Positions 1-8,699 of a stretch of DNA of 64,000 bases are shown here, piece after piece; position 1 is the stretch's first letter; each line of letters starts with the position of its first letter. This stretch comes from Novosphingobium sp. SG707. GTDB lineage: Bacteria > Pseudomonadota > Alphaproteobacteria > Sphingomonadales > Sphingomonadaceae. Location: assembly GCF_012275515.1 (NCBI RefSeq), contig NZ_JAAZQL010000010.1, forward strand, positions 104,910 to 168,909. Direction: 5' to 3'. The notes beneath the pieces are model-generated. The model worked only from the letters and a program-made list of their open reading frames with translations. It ran no database searches and was not told where the DNA came from. Made by a program: the position numbers and the translations under genes.

Positions 1-1
1 G

Positions 2-337
2 CAATTGGCTATCGACCATGGCCGCCTGTTCGGCATGGACGTGAATGACAATCTGCGCGCCTGGGACGACGACATGGTGGCGGGCACGGTCCACCCCATC
101 GAATTGTTCGAATTCTTCTACACTTTGCGCAAGAACAACTGGGAAGGCGTTTGGCAACTCGACCAGTTCCCCTTCCGCGAGGATTGCGTCGAGGCGGCCG
201 ATATGGCCATCGATTTCCTCAAACATATCGACGCCTCGCTCGACCGCCTCGATTGGGACGCGCTTGCCGCCGCGCAAAGCCGTCAGGATGCGATGGGCGC
301 GCAGAAGATCGCCCGACAGGCGCTGTTCGGCTTCTAA
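2..337 (+). CDS. C-terminal part of a TIM-barrel sugar isomerase (5' end outside window)
   Basis: The open frame runs in from the left edge and stops at 337, leaving about 111 residues. Seen: the motif GMDVNDN, the acidic run AWDDDM, a VHPIELFEFFY helix and WQLDQFPFRED. These resemble the end of the xylose/rhamnose-isomerase-like TIM-barrel sugar isomerases, which interconvert aldoses and ketoses using a divalent metal. The VNDN and DDD segments would hold the last metal ligands. A strong hairpin terminator at 378-415 closes the transcript. The exact sugar cannot be decided from this fragment. L-rhamnose isomerase-like is plausible because the window holds pectin genes, and pectin contains rhamnose, but that is inference. 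Confidence 0.6.
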   Translation, partial: QLAIDHGRLFGMDVNDNLRAWDDDMVAGTVHPIELFEFFYTLRKNNWEGVWQLDQFPFREDCVEAADMAIDFLKHIDASLDRLDWDALAAAQSRQDAMGAQKIARQALFGF

Positions 338-377
338 AGCCCACGACGCTGTTAAACACGGCAGGCCTGTGGCAAGG

Positions 378-415
378 ATGCAGGCGGGGTGATGGCCCCG
401 CCTGCATTGCTTTTA
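378..415 (+). terminator. Rho-independent terminator after the sugar isomerase
   Basis: Arms 378-389 and 396-407 pair perfectly over 12 bp (core CAGGCGGGG / CCCCGCCTG, 6-nt loop), followed by TGCTTTTA. It lies 40 bases past the isomerase stop. A GTG at 389 that would lengthen the next gene falls inside this stem, which argues for the ATG at 428 as the real start of that gene. Confidence 0.85.
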
Positions 416-427
416 CGAAAGAACGTC

Positions 428-1621
428 ATGACCGCGGCCAAACCTGTGCATATTCCCTTTGGCCTGCTGCTGGTGCTGGCTGGCCTCAGCGCCTTTGCCC
501 CGCTTTCCATCGACATGTATCTGCCCGCGTTGCCGGTGATGGCGCGCGATCTGGGGGGCAATGCGGCGCAGGCCTCGCTGACGGTGGCCTCCTTCTTTGC
601 GGGCCTGTGTTTCGGGCAATTGGTGCATGGGCCGCTGTCCGACCGGATCGGGCGGCGGATGCCCTTGCTGGGCGGGCTGGTGCTTTATGTCGGCGCGGGG
701 GCCTGCGCGGCACTGGCGCCCACTATCCCGGTGCTGATCGCCGCGCGCTTTGTTCAGGCCTTTGGCGGCTGCGCCGGGCTGGTCGTTTCGCGCGCCTCGG
801 TGCGTGATCGCTTCACCCCGCAGGAAAGCGCGCAGGTCTTCTCGCTCCTCCTGCTGGTGATGAGCATCGCCCCGATCATCGCCCCGCTGATCGGCAGTTG
901 GCTGCTGCTGCTTGGCACATGGCGGTTGATCTTCTGGCTACTGACGCTGTTTGGCGCGAGCGTGGCGGTGGCCACTTTCTTCGGCCTGCCCGAAACGCGC
1001 TCGGAACAGACCGCCGCGCAGGCGCGCAGCGAATCCCCGTTTGGCGCCTATCGCGCCATTCTGGGCGAGGCGCAGGTGATGGCCTATGCGCTGACCGCCG
1101 GTTTTTCGCACATGGGCCTGCTGACCTATCTGGCGATTTCGCCCGATGTGCTGGTCACCGGCTTTCACCTCTCGCCGCAGACCTATGGCTGGGTGATCGC
1201 CACCAACGGACTGGGGCTGGTGACCACCAACTGGATCAACCGCCGCCTGCTGGCGCGGATCAGCTATGACACGATCCTGCGCTGGGCCAATCTGGGCAGC
1301 ATGACGGCCTCGGCCGTGCTGCTAGCCGATGCGGTTACCGGGTTTGGCGGGCTGCTGGGGATCACCATCCCGCTGTTTTTCATGGTGGCGATGATCGGTT
1401 TTACCCAGGCCAATGCGATTGCCGGCGCGCTGGCCCGCGATCCGCAAAGGGCCGGGTCGATCTCGGCGCTGGTGGGCTTCATGCAATTTGGCGGCGGCGC
1501 GCTGGGCGCGGCGATTGCCGGGGCGTTTCATGACGGCACGGCACGGCCGATGGCCATGGTGATCTTTGCCGCCTATATCTGCGCCGGGGTCGCGCTGCGC
1601 GCGCTGGCCCGGCGACGGTAG
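428..1621 (+). CDS. Bcr/CflA-type MFS multidrug exporter
   Basis: A 397-residue integral membrane protein with about 12 hydrophobic segments. Seen: the N-terminal motif SIDMYLPALPVMARDL, typical of the Bcr/CflA drug:H+ antiporter family, and the MFS loop signature GPLSDRIGRRMPLL near residue 75. The family expels bicyclomycin, chloramphenicol-like drugs or sulfonamides by proton antiport across the inner membrane. The start at 428 is chosen over the GTG at 389 because the latter sits in the upstream terminator; the ribosome site (GAAAG) is weak. The gene is a single unit ending at a bidirectional terminator shared with the convergent TonB receptor. The substrate is unknown. Confidence 0.88.
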   Translation: MTAAKPVHIPFGLLLVLAGLSAFAPLSIDMYLPALPVMARDLGGNAAQASLTVASFFAGLCFGQLVHGPLSDRIGRRMPLLGGLVLYVGAGACAALAPTIPVLIAARFVQAFGGCAGLVVSRASVRDRFTPQESAQVFSLLLLVMSIAPIIAPLIGSWLLLLGTWRLIFWLLTLFGASVAVATFFGLPETRSEQTAAQARSESPFGAYRAILGEAQVMAYALTAGFSHMGLLTYLAISPDVLVTGFHLSPQTYGWVIATNGLGLVTTNWINRRLLARISYDTILRWANLGSMTASAVLLADAVTGFGGLLGITIPLFFMVAMIGFTQANAIAGALARDPQRAGSISALVGFMQFGGGALGAAIAGAFHDGTARPMAMVIFAAYICAGVALRALARRR

Positions 1622-1633
1622 GATCAAATAACA

Positions 1634-1660
1634 GGGCCGGGGCGCATCACGCCCCGGCCC
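1634..1660. terminator. Bidirectional terminator between convergent genes
   Basis: Arms GGGCCGGGGCG (1634-1644) and CGCCCCGGCCC (1650-1660) form a perfect 11-bp stem with loop CATCA, between the MFS stop at 1621 and the receptor stop at 1667. There is no clear T-tract on either side, so it may depend on the stem alone. Confidence 0.65.
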
Positions 1661-1666
1661 TCATCA

Positions 1667-4612
1667 TCACATGGCCAGTTTCAGGCCGATGTAGAACGAA
1701 CGCCCGATGGCGTCATAAAGCGCCGTATCCGTGCCGTTCTGCGAGCTGGCGACATAGGGCAGGCTCTTGTCGAAAAGGTTGTTCACGCCCGCGCGCAGTT
1801 CAAAGTTCCGGTTGACCTTGACCGAGCCGAACAGGTCCCACAACTGGTAAACACCCACGCCCACCTGCGTGTTGGCAGGGGTCAGCACCGCGCTCGTGTC
1901 CTTCATCCCGCTCTGATAGCGCCAGCGCAGGCCCGCGCCGAACACGTCATTCTTGATGCCGAAGGTGGTCAGGGCGCGCCATTCCGGCGTGGCGCGCGGC
2001 GGCACCGATCCGGGGTTCGACCCGCCGACGCTGACGCCGGTGTAATCGAGGAAAGCGGCGCCCGGCAGCAATTGCACCTTATAGGCATGGAGCCAGCCGA
2101 TCGCGGTGTCGATATAGACCTTGCCGCCCGCGCCCAGCTTCGAGGCGCGCATGCCCCAATGGATCTGGGCCTCGATGCCATCGGTCTTGACCGCGCCCAG
2201 ATTGAGATAAGGCGTCGAAACAGTCAGCAATTGACCGGTCGAACTGTCACGCGAAATCAACTGGCAATAGGGGTTATTGGTCGCATAGCCGGGGTTCGAG
2301 CCGTCCAGATTGTAGCATTTCGACAGCACGGTCAGGCCCGGAACCGAGGAAATCACGTTCTTGATGTTGATGTTGTAATAATCGACCGACAGCGAAAGTT
2401 CCGAGAGCGGCCCACTCTGGAACGGCGAGTTGAGCACGATGCCGATATTATAGGTATCGGCGGTTTCGGGTGTCACACCCGAATTGCCCGCCACGGTCTG
2501 GCCGGTCGCGGTGGTGGGGAACTGATAGCTCGAGAGCAGCGCCGAAGGCACACCCTGCGCGGCGCAGAGCGTGGCGACCTGCGCGCCATTGGCCCCGGTG
2601 CGCGCCGTCGAACGCACATCGCAAGGATCGCCGAGCGAAGAGGGCGGCGTGCCGATGACCAACTGCGAGCCCGAGGGCGGCGAGAACAGTTCGCCGATGT
2701 TGGGCGCACGCACCGCGCGCTGATACGAACCGCGCACCAGCAGGTTGCGCAGCGGGCGCCAGCGCGCATCGGCCTCATAGGATTTGACCGAACCGGTGAC
2801 CGAATAATCGGAAATACGCCCGGCCGCGCCCACCGCCAGTTCCTGCGCCCAAGGCTTGTCGGCCAGCAGGGGGATGTCGATCTGGGCGGCAAATTCCTTC
2901 ACCGAAATCGCCTTTTTCGGCACGCCGATGGTGGCGGTAAAGCCTTCGACATTGGCCCCCGGCGCCCATCCGCTCAGCGCCGTCATGTCGGTGTCGGGGG
3001 TGAAGGAATAGGTGTTGCGGCGATAATCGGCCACCAGCGCGATCTGCGCCGGGCCCGCGCCCAGATCAAACAACGAGCCGTTGACCTGGCCCTGAACCTG
3101 CGTCTGGCTCAGGCGTTCCTGGCTGAACGTATCCTTGGTGATATAGGTGCGGCAGGCCGCCGAGAGCGAGCGCGCATTGGCATCGCCAAATGGATTGAAA
3201 CCGCCCGCGCAAATCGAATTGCCGCCATCGGCCGCGTTCAGCAAAGTCTGCACCCGGCTTTTCAGCACGGCATTGTGCATGATCTGATTGTGGATCGACT
3301 GATCATAGGATGCGTAAACATCAAAGCTCCAGCCGCCGCCGATCTGGCCCTTCAAACCGGCCAGATATTGCTGGACCTGATAGTTTTCGTCCCAGTTCTT
3401 CCATGGAACACCCACATAGCGCGCGTTCCAGTTGAAATTGGCCGTCGGATTGGCGCGCGAGGCAAGGATCGTGCGCAGATCGCTCGGGATGAAGGGGTTG
3501 GAAACCGGAATGGTGGTCAGCGTGGGGAACTGGGTCAGGCTGCCGCCGCTGTTGGTGTTGACCGACAGATCGACGAACATGAACTGGCCATAGGCGGTCA
3601 GGCTGGGAGTCAGCTCGAAATCGCCCTTGATAAAGGCAGTCTTGCGGTCCAGCGCGTTGAGCAGATTGCCCTGCTGGCCCACCGGCATACGCACATTGTT
3701 GCCCACCAGCGCATAGCCGTTGGTGCCGTTGGCGCCCTTGTAGTTCTGCGCTCCGTTCTGGACGAACAGCGTGCCGTCATTGTTGAAGCCAAGATTGGCC
3801 AGTTGATAATTCGCCGGCAGGCTGGTCACGCCATAGCCGGCAAAGATGCCCTGAACCACGGCCGGATTGGGTTGGTTGCTGGCGCTGGGCACATAGGTGC
3901 CGGTGCCGATATAGGACGAGGGCACCTTGTCCATGAAGAAGGAGCGCGAATTGTTCGCAACCGGGTCCTGCTTGGCATAGCTGAAGGCGGCGATCAGATG
4001 GCCGCGATCATCGGCGAACTTGGTGCCCAGCGCCAGCGAAGCATTGAACTTGAACGCGTCGCCCTGCTGGCTGATCGAGTTCATGATGTCGGCCTTGATG
4101 CCTTCGAAATTGCGGATAGTCTTGAAATTGACCACGCCCGACATGGCATCCGAACCATAGACCGCCGAGGCGCCCCCGGTGATCGCATCGACGCTGGAAA
4201 TGATCGCATCGGGCAGGATGTTGACATCGACATTGCCGTTGATGTCCGACACCGGCAGACGGTGGCCGTCGAGCAGCACGAGGTTGCGGTTGGTCCCAAG
4301 CCCGTGAAGGTTGATCGAGGCGCGGCCGCCACCGCCCTGACCGCCGGTGGCCGCATTGCCGCCCACGGTAAAGCTGGGCACCTGATTGAGCGCGTCCTGC
4401 AGCGTGGCGGCGCCCGATTCCTTGATCGTTGCCTCGCCCACCGAAACGATGGGGCTGACGGCGGTGTTGTTGGGCCGCTTGATGAGCGATCCGGTAACGA
4501 CGATTTCCTGTGCCTTTGCCGCATCGTCGGCCGCCATCGCGGGCGTGCAGAAGCCCGCCGAAAGGCCGATCAGGCTGGCGGACACAATGAGACTCTTTCT
4601 GGCGTATGACAT
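1667..4612 (-). CDS. TonB-dependent outer-membrane receptor 1
   Basis: 981 residues. A Sec signal peptide covers about residues 1-27 (ends TPAMA|AD). It is followed by EIVVTGS (36-42), the plug entry common in sphingomonad receptors, a plug domain to about residue 170 (GGRASINLHGLGTNRNLVLLDGHR, quoted in parts: LHGLGTNRNLVLLDGHR), and a long beta-barrel ending in an aromatic-poor ...FYIGLKLAM strand. It imports a large substrate across the outer membrane using TonB/ExbBD energy. There is no N-terminal STN domain, so no sigma signalling is expected. A GGGAGGGG ribosome site precedes the ATG. It is divergent from an exported beta-propeller enzyme, suggesting shared control and perhaps a lactone- or sugar-type ligand. 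The ligand cannot be named from sequence. Confidence 0.93.
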   Translation of the reverse strand: MSYARKSLIVSASLIGLSAGFCTPAMAADDAAKAQEIVVTGSLIKRPNNTAVSPIVSVGEATIKESGAATLQDALNQVPSFTVGGNAATGGQGGGGRASINLHGLGTNRNLVLLDGHRLPVSDINGNVDVNILPDAIISSVDAITGGASAVYGSDAMSGVVNFKTIRNFEGIKADIMNSISQQGDAFKFNASLALGTKFADDRGHLIAAFSYAKQDPVANNSRSFFMDKVPSSYIGTGTYVPSASNQPNPAVVQGIFAGYGVTSLPANYQLANLGFNNDGTLFVQNGAQNYKGANGTNGYALVGNNVRMPVGQQGNLLNALDRKTAFIKGDFELTPSLTAYGQFMFVDLSVNTNSGGSLTQFPTLTTIPVSNPFIPSDLRTILASRANPTANFNWNARYVGVPWKNWDENYQVQQYLAGLKGQIGGGWSFDVYASYDQSIHNQIMHNAVLKSRVQTLLNAADGGNSICAGGFNPFGDANARSLSAACRTYITKDTFSQERLSQTQVQGQVNGSLFDLGAGPAQIALVADYRRNTYSFTPDTDMTALSGWAPGANVEGFTATIGVPKKAISVKEFAAQIDIPLLADKPWAQELAVGAAGRISDYSVTGSVKSYEADARWRPLRNLLVRGSYQRAVRAPNIGELFSPPSGSQLVIGTPPSSLGDPCDVRSTARTGANGAQVATLCAAQGVPSALLSSYQFPTTATGQTVAGNSGVTPETADTYNIGIVLNSPFQSGPLSELSLSVDYYNINIKNVISSVPGLTVLSKCYNLDGSNPGYATNNPYCQLISRDSSTGQLLTVSTPYLNLGAVKTDGIEAQIHWGMRASKLGAGGKVYIDTAIGWLHAYKVQLLPGAAFLDYTGVSVGGSNPGSVPPRATPEWRALTTFGIKNDVFGAGLRWRYQSGMKDTSAVLTPANTQVGVGVYQLWDLFGSVKVNRNFELRAGVNNLFDKSLPYVASSQNGTDTALYDAIGRSFYIGLKLAM

Positions 4613-4762
4613 CTGGCACCCCTCCCGTTCGCGCTCTTTGAAGCGTTGAGGGCCGGATAGAAAAGGCTCTGGCCAAGGTCAATGAAATATGAAACTAACC
4701 GTTTCGTTACCTAAAAGATGTGATCGCAAAGACACACGAGCGCCGCGCTGGAGAACGGTCAG
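4613..4762. promoter_or_regulatory. Divergent promoter region with a GAAAC-N5-GTTTC dyad
   Basis: A 150-base gap between TonB receptor 1 (minus) and the beta-propeller gene (plus). It holds the short dyad GAAAC (4691-4695) TAACC GTTTC (4701-4705), followed by GTTACC. The local composition is AT-rich against the GC-rich genes. It looks like an operator for a LacI- or GntR-like repressor, but no such regulator is adjacent, so this is a weak assignment. Confidence 0.4.
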
Positions 4763-5896
4763 ATGCCCACAAAATTAAGACGCCCCAATGCCGCGCTCGC
4801 CATGGTCACCGCGCTGTTATGCGTCGTCTTTTTCACCGGCGCCCCCCTGCCCGCCCGCGCCGCGCAGGCCGCCCCGGACGCCTGCGCCCCGGATGAGGAA
4901 CTGGCCTATGTCTGCGGCGCCGAAAGGCCCGAGGACATACTCGCCCTGCCCGGCACACGCTGGCTGATCGCCAGCGGCTTTGCCAAAGGGGCCGGGCTGA
5001 AACTGATCGATTCGGCGGCGCGCAGCATGGAATTCTGGTATAAGGGTTCGCCCGATCAGATCGCCCCCGATACCGCTGCCTATCCCCATTGCCCCGGCCC
5101 GCCCGATGCCGCGTTGCTCAATGATCGCGGGCTTAACCTGCGCGCCATCGGGCGCGATCGCTGGCGCCTGCTGGTAGTCAATCATGGCGGACGGGAATCG
5201 GTCGAGGTCTTTGAGATCAACGCCGCCGCAGACCGCCCTAGACTTCTATGGCGCGGCTGCATCCCCATGCCTACAGGACAGGTCGGCAACAGCGTCACCA
5301 GCTTTGCAGACGGGCAGATTTTGGCCACTGTACTGACCCGGCCGGGCACCACCATCGCCGATTTCGTGCTGGGCCGCGACACAGGCGCGGTATGGTCATG
5401 GCGCCCGGGCGAACCGGCCTTCCACGAGATGCCCGGCACCGCCCTGCCCGGCAACAATGGCATCGAAAGCGACCCCGACGAACGCCATTTCTACACCATC
5501 GCCTTTGGCCGACACGCCGTAGAGGTGTTTGACCGGAACGATCCGCACGGGCCGGTGCGGCGCATCGTCGCCCCTGACTTCATGCCCGACAATATCCATT
5601 GGACCGCCGGACGCCTGCTGCTGGCCGGGATGCGTTATGACGAACCGGCCTGCGGGGGCCTGCGCAAGGTGGTGGATGGCGTGGCCGACCCGATGCTCTG
5701 TCCGCGCGGCTGGATCGTGGGCGAGGTCGATCTGGCGCAGGGGCGGATCGCCACCATCGCCTATGGCACCCCGCGCAAGCACTTCAACGGCCTGTCCGCC
5801 GCCGCAATCATGGGGCGCGAATTGTGGCTCGGCTCGTTTCAGGCGGGGCGGATCGCCATCGCCACCCTGCCCGTGCCCAAACCTGTTTCTCCTTAG
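4763..5896 (+). CDS. Exported six-bladed beta-propeller protein, paraoxonase/SMP-30-like (putative lactonase/arylesterase)
   Basis: 377 residues with a signal peptide (about 1-33, ending PARA|AQ). Seen: LLVVNHGGRESVEVFEI (from about residue 136), which resembles the paraoxonase blade motif VVNHxxxxSTVELF. A later MPDNIHW holds the Asn/Asp pair expected of calcium ligands in SMP-30/paraoxonase propellers. Several Cys residues fit a disulfide-bonded periplasmic protein. Known family members hydrolyse lactones or aryl esters. The neighbouring receptor suggests the substrate enters by TonB import, but this is inference. It could also be a non-enzymatic propeller. The start is the first ATG after the divergent promoter; the ribosome site is weak. 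Confidence 0.6.
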   Translation: MPTKLRRPNAALAMVTALLCVVFFTGAPLPARAAQAAPDACAPDEELAYVCGAERPEDILALPGTRWLIASGFAKGAGLKLIDSAARSMEFWYKGSPDQIAPDTAAYPHCPGPPDAALLNDRGLNLRAIGRDRWRLLVVNHGGRESVEVFEINAAADRPRLLWRGCIPMPTGQVGNSVTSFADGQILATVLTRPGTTIADFVLGRDTGAVWSWRPGEPAFHEMPGTALPGNNGIESDPDERHFYTIAFGRHAVEVFDRNDPHGPVRRIVAPDFMPDNIHWTAGRLLLAGMRYDEPACGGLRKVVDGVADPMLCPRGWIVGEVDLAQGRIATIAYGTPRKHFNGLSAAAIMGRELWLGSFQAGRIAIATLPVPKPVSP

Positions 5897-5909
5897 CCGC
5901 CACGATAAG

Positions 5910-5925
5910 TGTACTATTTAGTACA
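5910..5925. repeat. Perfect 16-bp palindrome in a convergent gap
   Basis: TGTACTA-TT-TAGTACA lies exactly between the propeller stop (5896) and the dismutase stop codon (5926). It is AT-rich and too short-looped for an ordinary terminator hairpin. It resembles a dimeric repressor or restriction-type recognition site. The function is unknown. Confidence 0.5.
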
Positions 5926-6636
5926 TCAATTTCCGACCGCTTTGCGATAGCGCGCATCCACCACGCCCCAGTCGATATTATGCATGAAGGCATCGACATA
6001 TTTGGCCGCCGCCGCGCCATAATCGATGGCAAAGGCGTGCTCATACATGTCCAGCACCAGAAGCGGCGTGCCCGTCACCGGCCCGTTGGTGTGGTCCCAT
6101 GCCCAGTAATTATGAAGAGATTTCGTATATTGGTTCCAGGCCAGAATGCACCAGCCCGACCCTCCGGCAAGCGCCATGGCGGTGCGGCGGAATTCAGCCT
6201 CCCAAGCCTCGAAACCGCCATGGCTTTTGGCCAGAGCCTCGCGGATCGCGCCCTTGGCCTGTCCATCGCCGCCCAATTGTTCGAAATAGAGTTCATGCAG
6301 GATGACCGAGCCGGTACGGTGCAATTCCTCGCGTTTTAGATCGCCATAGATGACCGGGGGCAGATCCTTGTCGGCCATCGCGGCGGCAAGGCGGCCCTCA
6401 ACCATGTTGAGCGCTTTAACCGAGCCCTGATAATTGTTTTCCCAATGCGACCGGATCAGCTTTTCCGACAGGCCGGTCAGTTTGGTCGCATCAAAGCCCA
6501 GCGGTTTGGGCTGATGTCCACCGGCAAAGGCGGGCGCGGGGGTCGCGCTCTGCGCGCTGGCCTCGATGGGCGCGGCGGCGGCGGCCATGCCCAGCGCAAT
6601 GCTGCCCAGCGCGTTACGGCGGGAGATGTCAGTCAT
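5926..6636 (-). CDS. Exported Fe/Mn superoxide dismutase, second gene of a chromate-resistance pair (ChrC-like)
   Basis: 236 residues. Seen: a twin-arginine signal (SRRNALGSIALGMAAAAA, residues 5-22). The four metal ligands of Fe/Mn dismutases are recognisable as His64 (SHWENNY), His114 (ILHELYF), Asp196 and His200 (DMYEHAF). It converts superoxide to peroxide and oxygen, and the Tat signal places it, folded with metal, in the periplasm. The ATG at 6636 is preferred over a start 90 bases upstream because AGGAG lies 7 bases before it. It follows chrA by 13 bases, with its ribosome site overlapping the chrA stop, so the two are co-transcribed. In known chrBAC operons chrC is an Fe-superoxide dismutase against radicals from Cr(VI) reduction. 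Confidence 0.88.
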   Translation of the reverse strand: MTDISRRNALGSIALGMAAAAAPIEASAQSATPAPAFAGGHQPKPLGFDATKLTGLSEKLIRSHWENNYQGSVKALNMVEGRLAAAMADKDLPPVIYGDLKREELHRTGSVILHELYFEQLGGDGQAKGAIREALAKSHGGFEAWEAEFRRTAMALAGGSGWCILAWNQYTKSLHNYWAWDHTNGPVTGTPLLVLDMYEHAFAIDYGAAAAKYVDAFMHNIDWGVVDARYRKAVGN

Positions 6637-6649
6637 GGTCAAACTCCTT

Positions 6650-7954
6650 TCACGAGATATGCGAGAGCAACCAGCCGCCAGCGGCGGCAGCGGCCAGAAC
6701 GGGGATAACATTCCATTTACGCCCAATCACCGCCCATGCCGATAGCGCAGCGATCAGACCCGCCCGCCAATCGAAACTGGCCGGAACGGGCAGGCTGAAA
6801 CCGGGCCAGACCGGGCGCAGGTCATGAAACAGCACCTGAAGCGCGAACCATGCCGAGAGATTGGCGATCACGCCCACAATTGCGGACGTCACCAGCGCCA
6901 GCGCGCCTTTGAGCAATTGGGCGCGCTCCAGCCGCTCGATCCACGGGGCCAGCGCAAAGACCCAGAGGAAGCAGGGCGCAAACGTCACCCATGTCGTCAA
7001 CCCCGCCCCCAGCAATCCGGCCACCAGCGGCGTGAAGGGAGCAGGCGTGCGGAACGCAGCCAGATAGCCGACAAATTGCGTGACCATAATCAGCGGCCCC
7101 GGCGTCGTTTCGGCCAGCCCCAGCCCATCGGCCATTTCAGCGGCGGTCAGCCAGTGCTGCGCCGAAACCGCCTGCTGCGCCATATAGGCCAGCACCGCAT
7201 AGGCCCCGCCAAAGGTGACGACCGCCAGCTTGGAGAAAAACACCCCCACCCGCCACAGCACATGATCGCGGCCTAACAGCGCGAAAACCGCCACCATCGG
7301 CGCGGCCCATGCCAGCGCGCCGATCAGCACCGCGCGAACACTGTAACCCCAGGGGCGCGGCGTATCGGGGGGCGATCCCGCCTCGCCCTTCAGCCCCAGC
7401 AGCGCCGGGCGCCAGCGCGCCGCGATCCAGCCGATCGCCCCCGCCCCGATCACCACCAGCGGAAAGGGCGCATTGAACAGGAACAATGCAACGAAGGATA
7501 AGACCGCCGCAAGTTTACGAAACGGCGTCCCCAAAGCGCGGCCAGCAAGGCGCAGCACGGCCTGCACCACAATCGCCAGCACCGCCGCCTTGATCCCCAG
7601 AAACAGCGCGGCAAACCACGCCAGATGCGCCGCCGCGCCATAGAGCATCGAGAGCGCCAGAATGACCAGCGCGCCGGGAATGACAAACAGCAGCCCCGCC
7701 GCCAGCCCTCCGCGAATGCCGTGCAATTTCCATCCGATCCAGATCGCCAGTTGCTGCGCCTCCGGCCCCGGCAACAGGTGGCAGAAGTTGAGGGCGTGGA
7801 GATATTGATCCTCGGTGATCCAGCCGCGTTCCTCGACCAGTTCGCGGTGCATCAGCGCAATTTGCCCCGCAGGCCCGCCAAAACTGAGGCAGCCGATGCG
7901 CGCCGATACGCGCAGCAATTCGGAGAAATCGGGATGTTGAGATGAGGCCGTCAT
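6650..7954 (-). CDS. chrA: Chromate transporter, long-chain ChrA
   Basis: 434 residues with two tandem CHR domains. The signature FGGPAGQIALMH occurs near residue 25 and its repeat FGGAYAVLAYM near 248, each followed by a bundle of membrane helices. Long-chain ChrA proteins export chromate from the cytoplasm across the inner membrane. The ATG at 7954 is chosen because the upstream extension is not hydrophobic and reads like antisense sequence; the ribosome site (AAAGG) is distant and weak. It is coupled to the dismutase gene downstream. No ChrB regulator is present next to it. The divergent neighbour is a START-like exported protein. Confidence 0.9.
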   Translation of the reverse strand: MTASSQHPDFSELLRVSARIGCLSFGGPAGQIALMHRELVEERGWITEDQYLHALNFCHLLPGPEAQQLAIWIGWKLHGIRGGLAAGLLFVIPGALVILALSMLYGAAAHLAWFAALFLGIKAAVLAIVVQAVLRLAGRALGTPFRKLAAVLSFVALFLFNAPFPLVVIGAGAIGWIAARWRPALLGLKGEAGSPPDTPRPWGYSVRAVLIGALAWAAPMVAVFALLGRDHVLWRVGVFFSKLAVVTFGGAYAVLAYMAQQAVSAQHWLTAAEMADGLGLAETTPGPLIMVTQFVGYLAAFRTPAPFTPLVAGLLGAGLTTWVTFAPCFLWVFALAPWIERLERAQLLKGALALVTSAIVGVIANLSAWFALQVLFHDLRPVWPGFSLPVPASFDWRAGLIAALSAWAVIGRKWNVIPVLAAAAAGGWLLSHIS

Positions 7955-8115
7955 CTTGCGTCCAATACCTTTCCGCCCGCAAAGGCAGGCCGGAGAAGGC
8001 AACACTTGGGCTGACGCCTGACCGGGAGGTTGCTTTATCCCGATAAGCCCAGCATTAATTCCGCCGTGCGCGCATCGCAACAGCTTTGACGCGGAAAAAC
8101 AAACAGGAGAGATCG
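7955..8115. promoter_or_regulatory. Divergent promoter region of chrA and the START-like gene
   Basis: A 161-base gap with a TTATC-CC-GATAA inverted repeat (8035-8046), roughly midway between the two starts and a candidate operator. GATAAGTG also occurs at 5904 and 8632 outside this gap. No clear -35/-10 pair could be assigned. Confidence 0.35.
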
Positions 8116-8622
8116 ATGATGAAGGCATATGCTTTGGCGATGGCGGCTGGTCTGGCGGCGTGGGGCAGCCCGGCAATGGCGCAGGCTCCCGCCTATCAGA
8201 CCATCCATCTCGAACAGGATGTCGCCCGTCCGGCCGCGCAGGTCTGGGCGCGGATCGGCAAGTTTTGCGATATTGGCGAATGGCTGCATACGCCCTGCCG
8301 CTTGGTTGCGGGCAAGGATGGCGAGGTGGGCGCGGTGCGTGATCTCAACAATGGCCGGATCATCGAGGTGATCGTCGGGCGGACTGACCTGTCCTATACT
8401 TATGCGATGCCCGACGGCATGGTCGAGGGGCAAGGCTTCTATCACGGCAATCTGGCGGTGGTGCCGGTGTCGAAAACGACCTCGCGCCTCGTCTATTCGA
8501 TCCTTTATCTGGACAAGGGCGCAGGCGATGAGGCGGGCATCAAGGAGCGCCGTGAAAAGCGGGTGCAGCGCTTTGGCGAGGCGCTCAAGACCATGAAGAC
8601 ATTGAGCGAGGCCAGTCGCTAG
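8116..8622 (+). CDS. Exported START-like (SRPBCC/polyketide-cyclase fold) protein
   Basis: 168 residues. A Sec signal peptide (about 1-22, ending SPAMA|QA) is followed by a domain beginning with the typical SRPBCC strand and helix: VARPAAQVWARIGKF, then IGEWLHTPCRL. The fold makes a deep hydrophobic pocket for lipids, polyketides or other small apolar ligands, and the signal places it in the periplasm. Two ATG codons (8116 and 8119) follow an AGGAGA ribosome site, and either could be used. It stands alone between chrA (divergent) and the Mg2+ ATPase (downstream, 77 bases). A role in chromate stress or magnesium transport is not shown. The ligand is unknown. Confidence 0.7.
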   Translation: MMKAYALAMAAGLAAWGSPAMAQAPAYQTIHLEQDVARPAAQVWARIGKFCDIGEWLHTPCRLVAGKDGEVGAVRDLNNGRIIEVIVGRTDLSYTYAMPDGMVEGQGFYHGNLAVVPVSKTTSRLVYSILYLDKGAGDEAGIKERREKRVQRFGEALKTMKTLSEASR

Positions 8623-8699
8623 TTCACCGCGATAAGTGATTGCGGCCAAACGGATGCTGGCGTAGCGCTGCACGCGCAACATGCGAAAAGGCCGAGCGT

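Noticed and set aside
2072..4609. 845-residue open frame antisense to TonB receptor 1
   Set aside because: It mirrors the receptor in the opposite strand, is rich in Arg/His/Gly as expected from GC-biased antisense frames, and shows no signal, domain or ribosome site.
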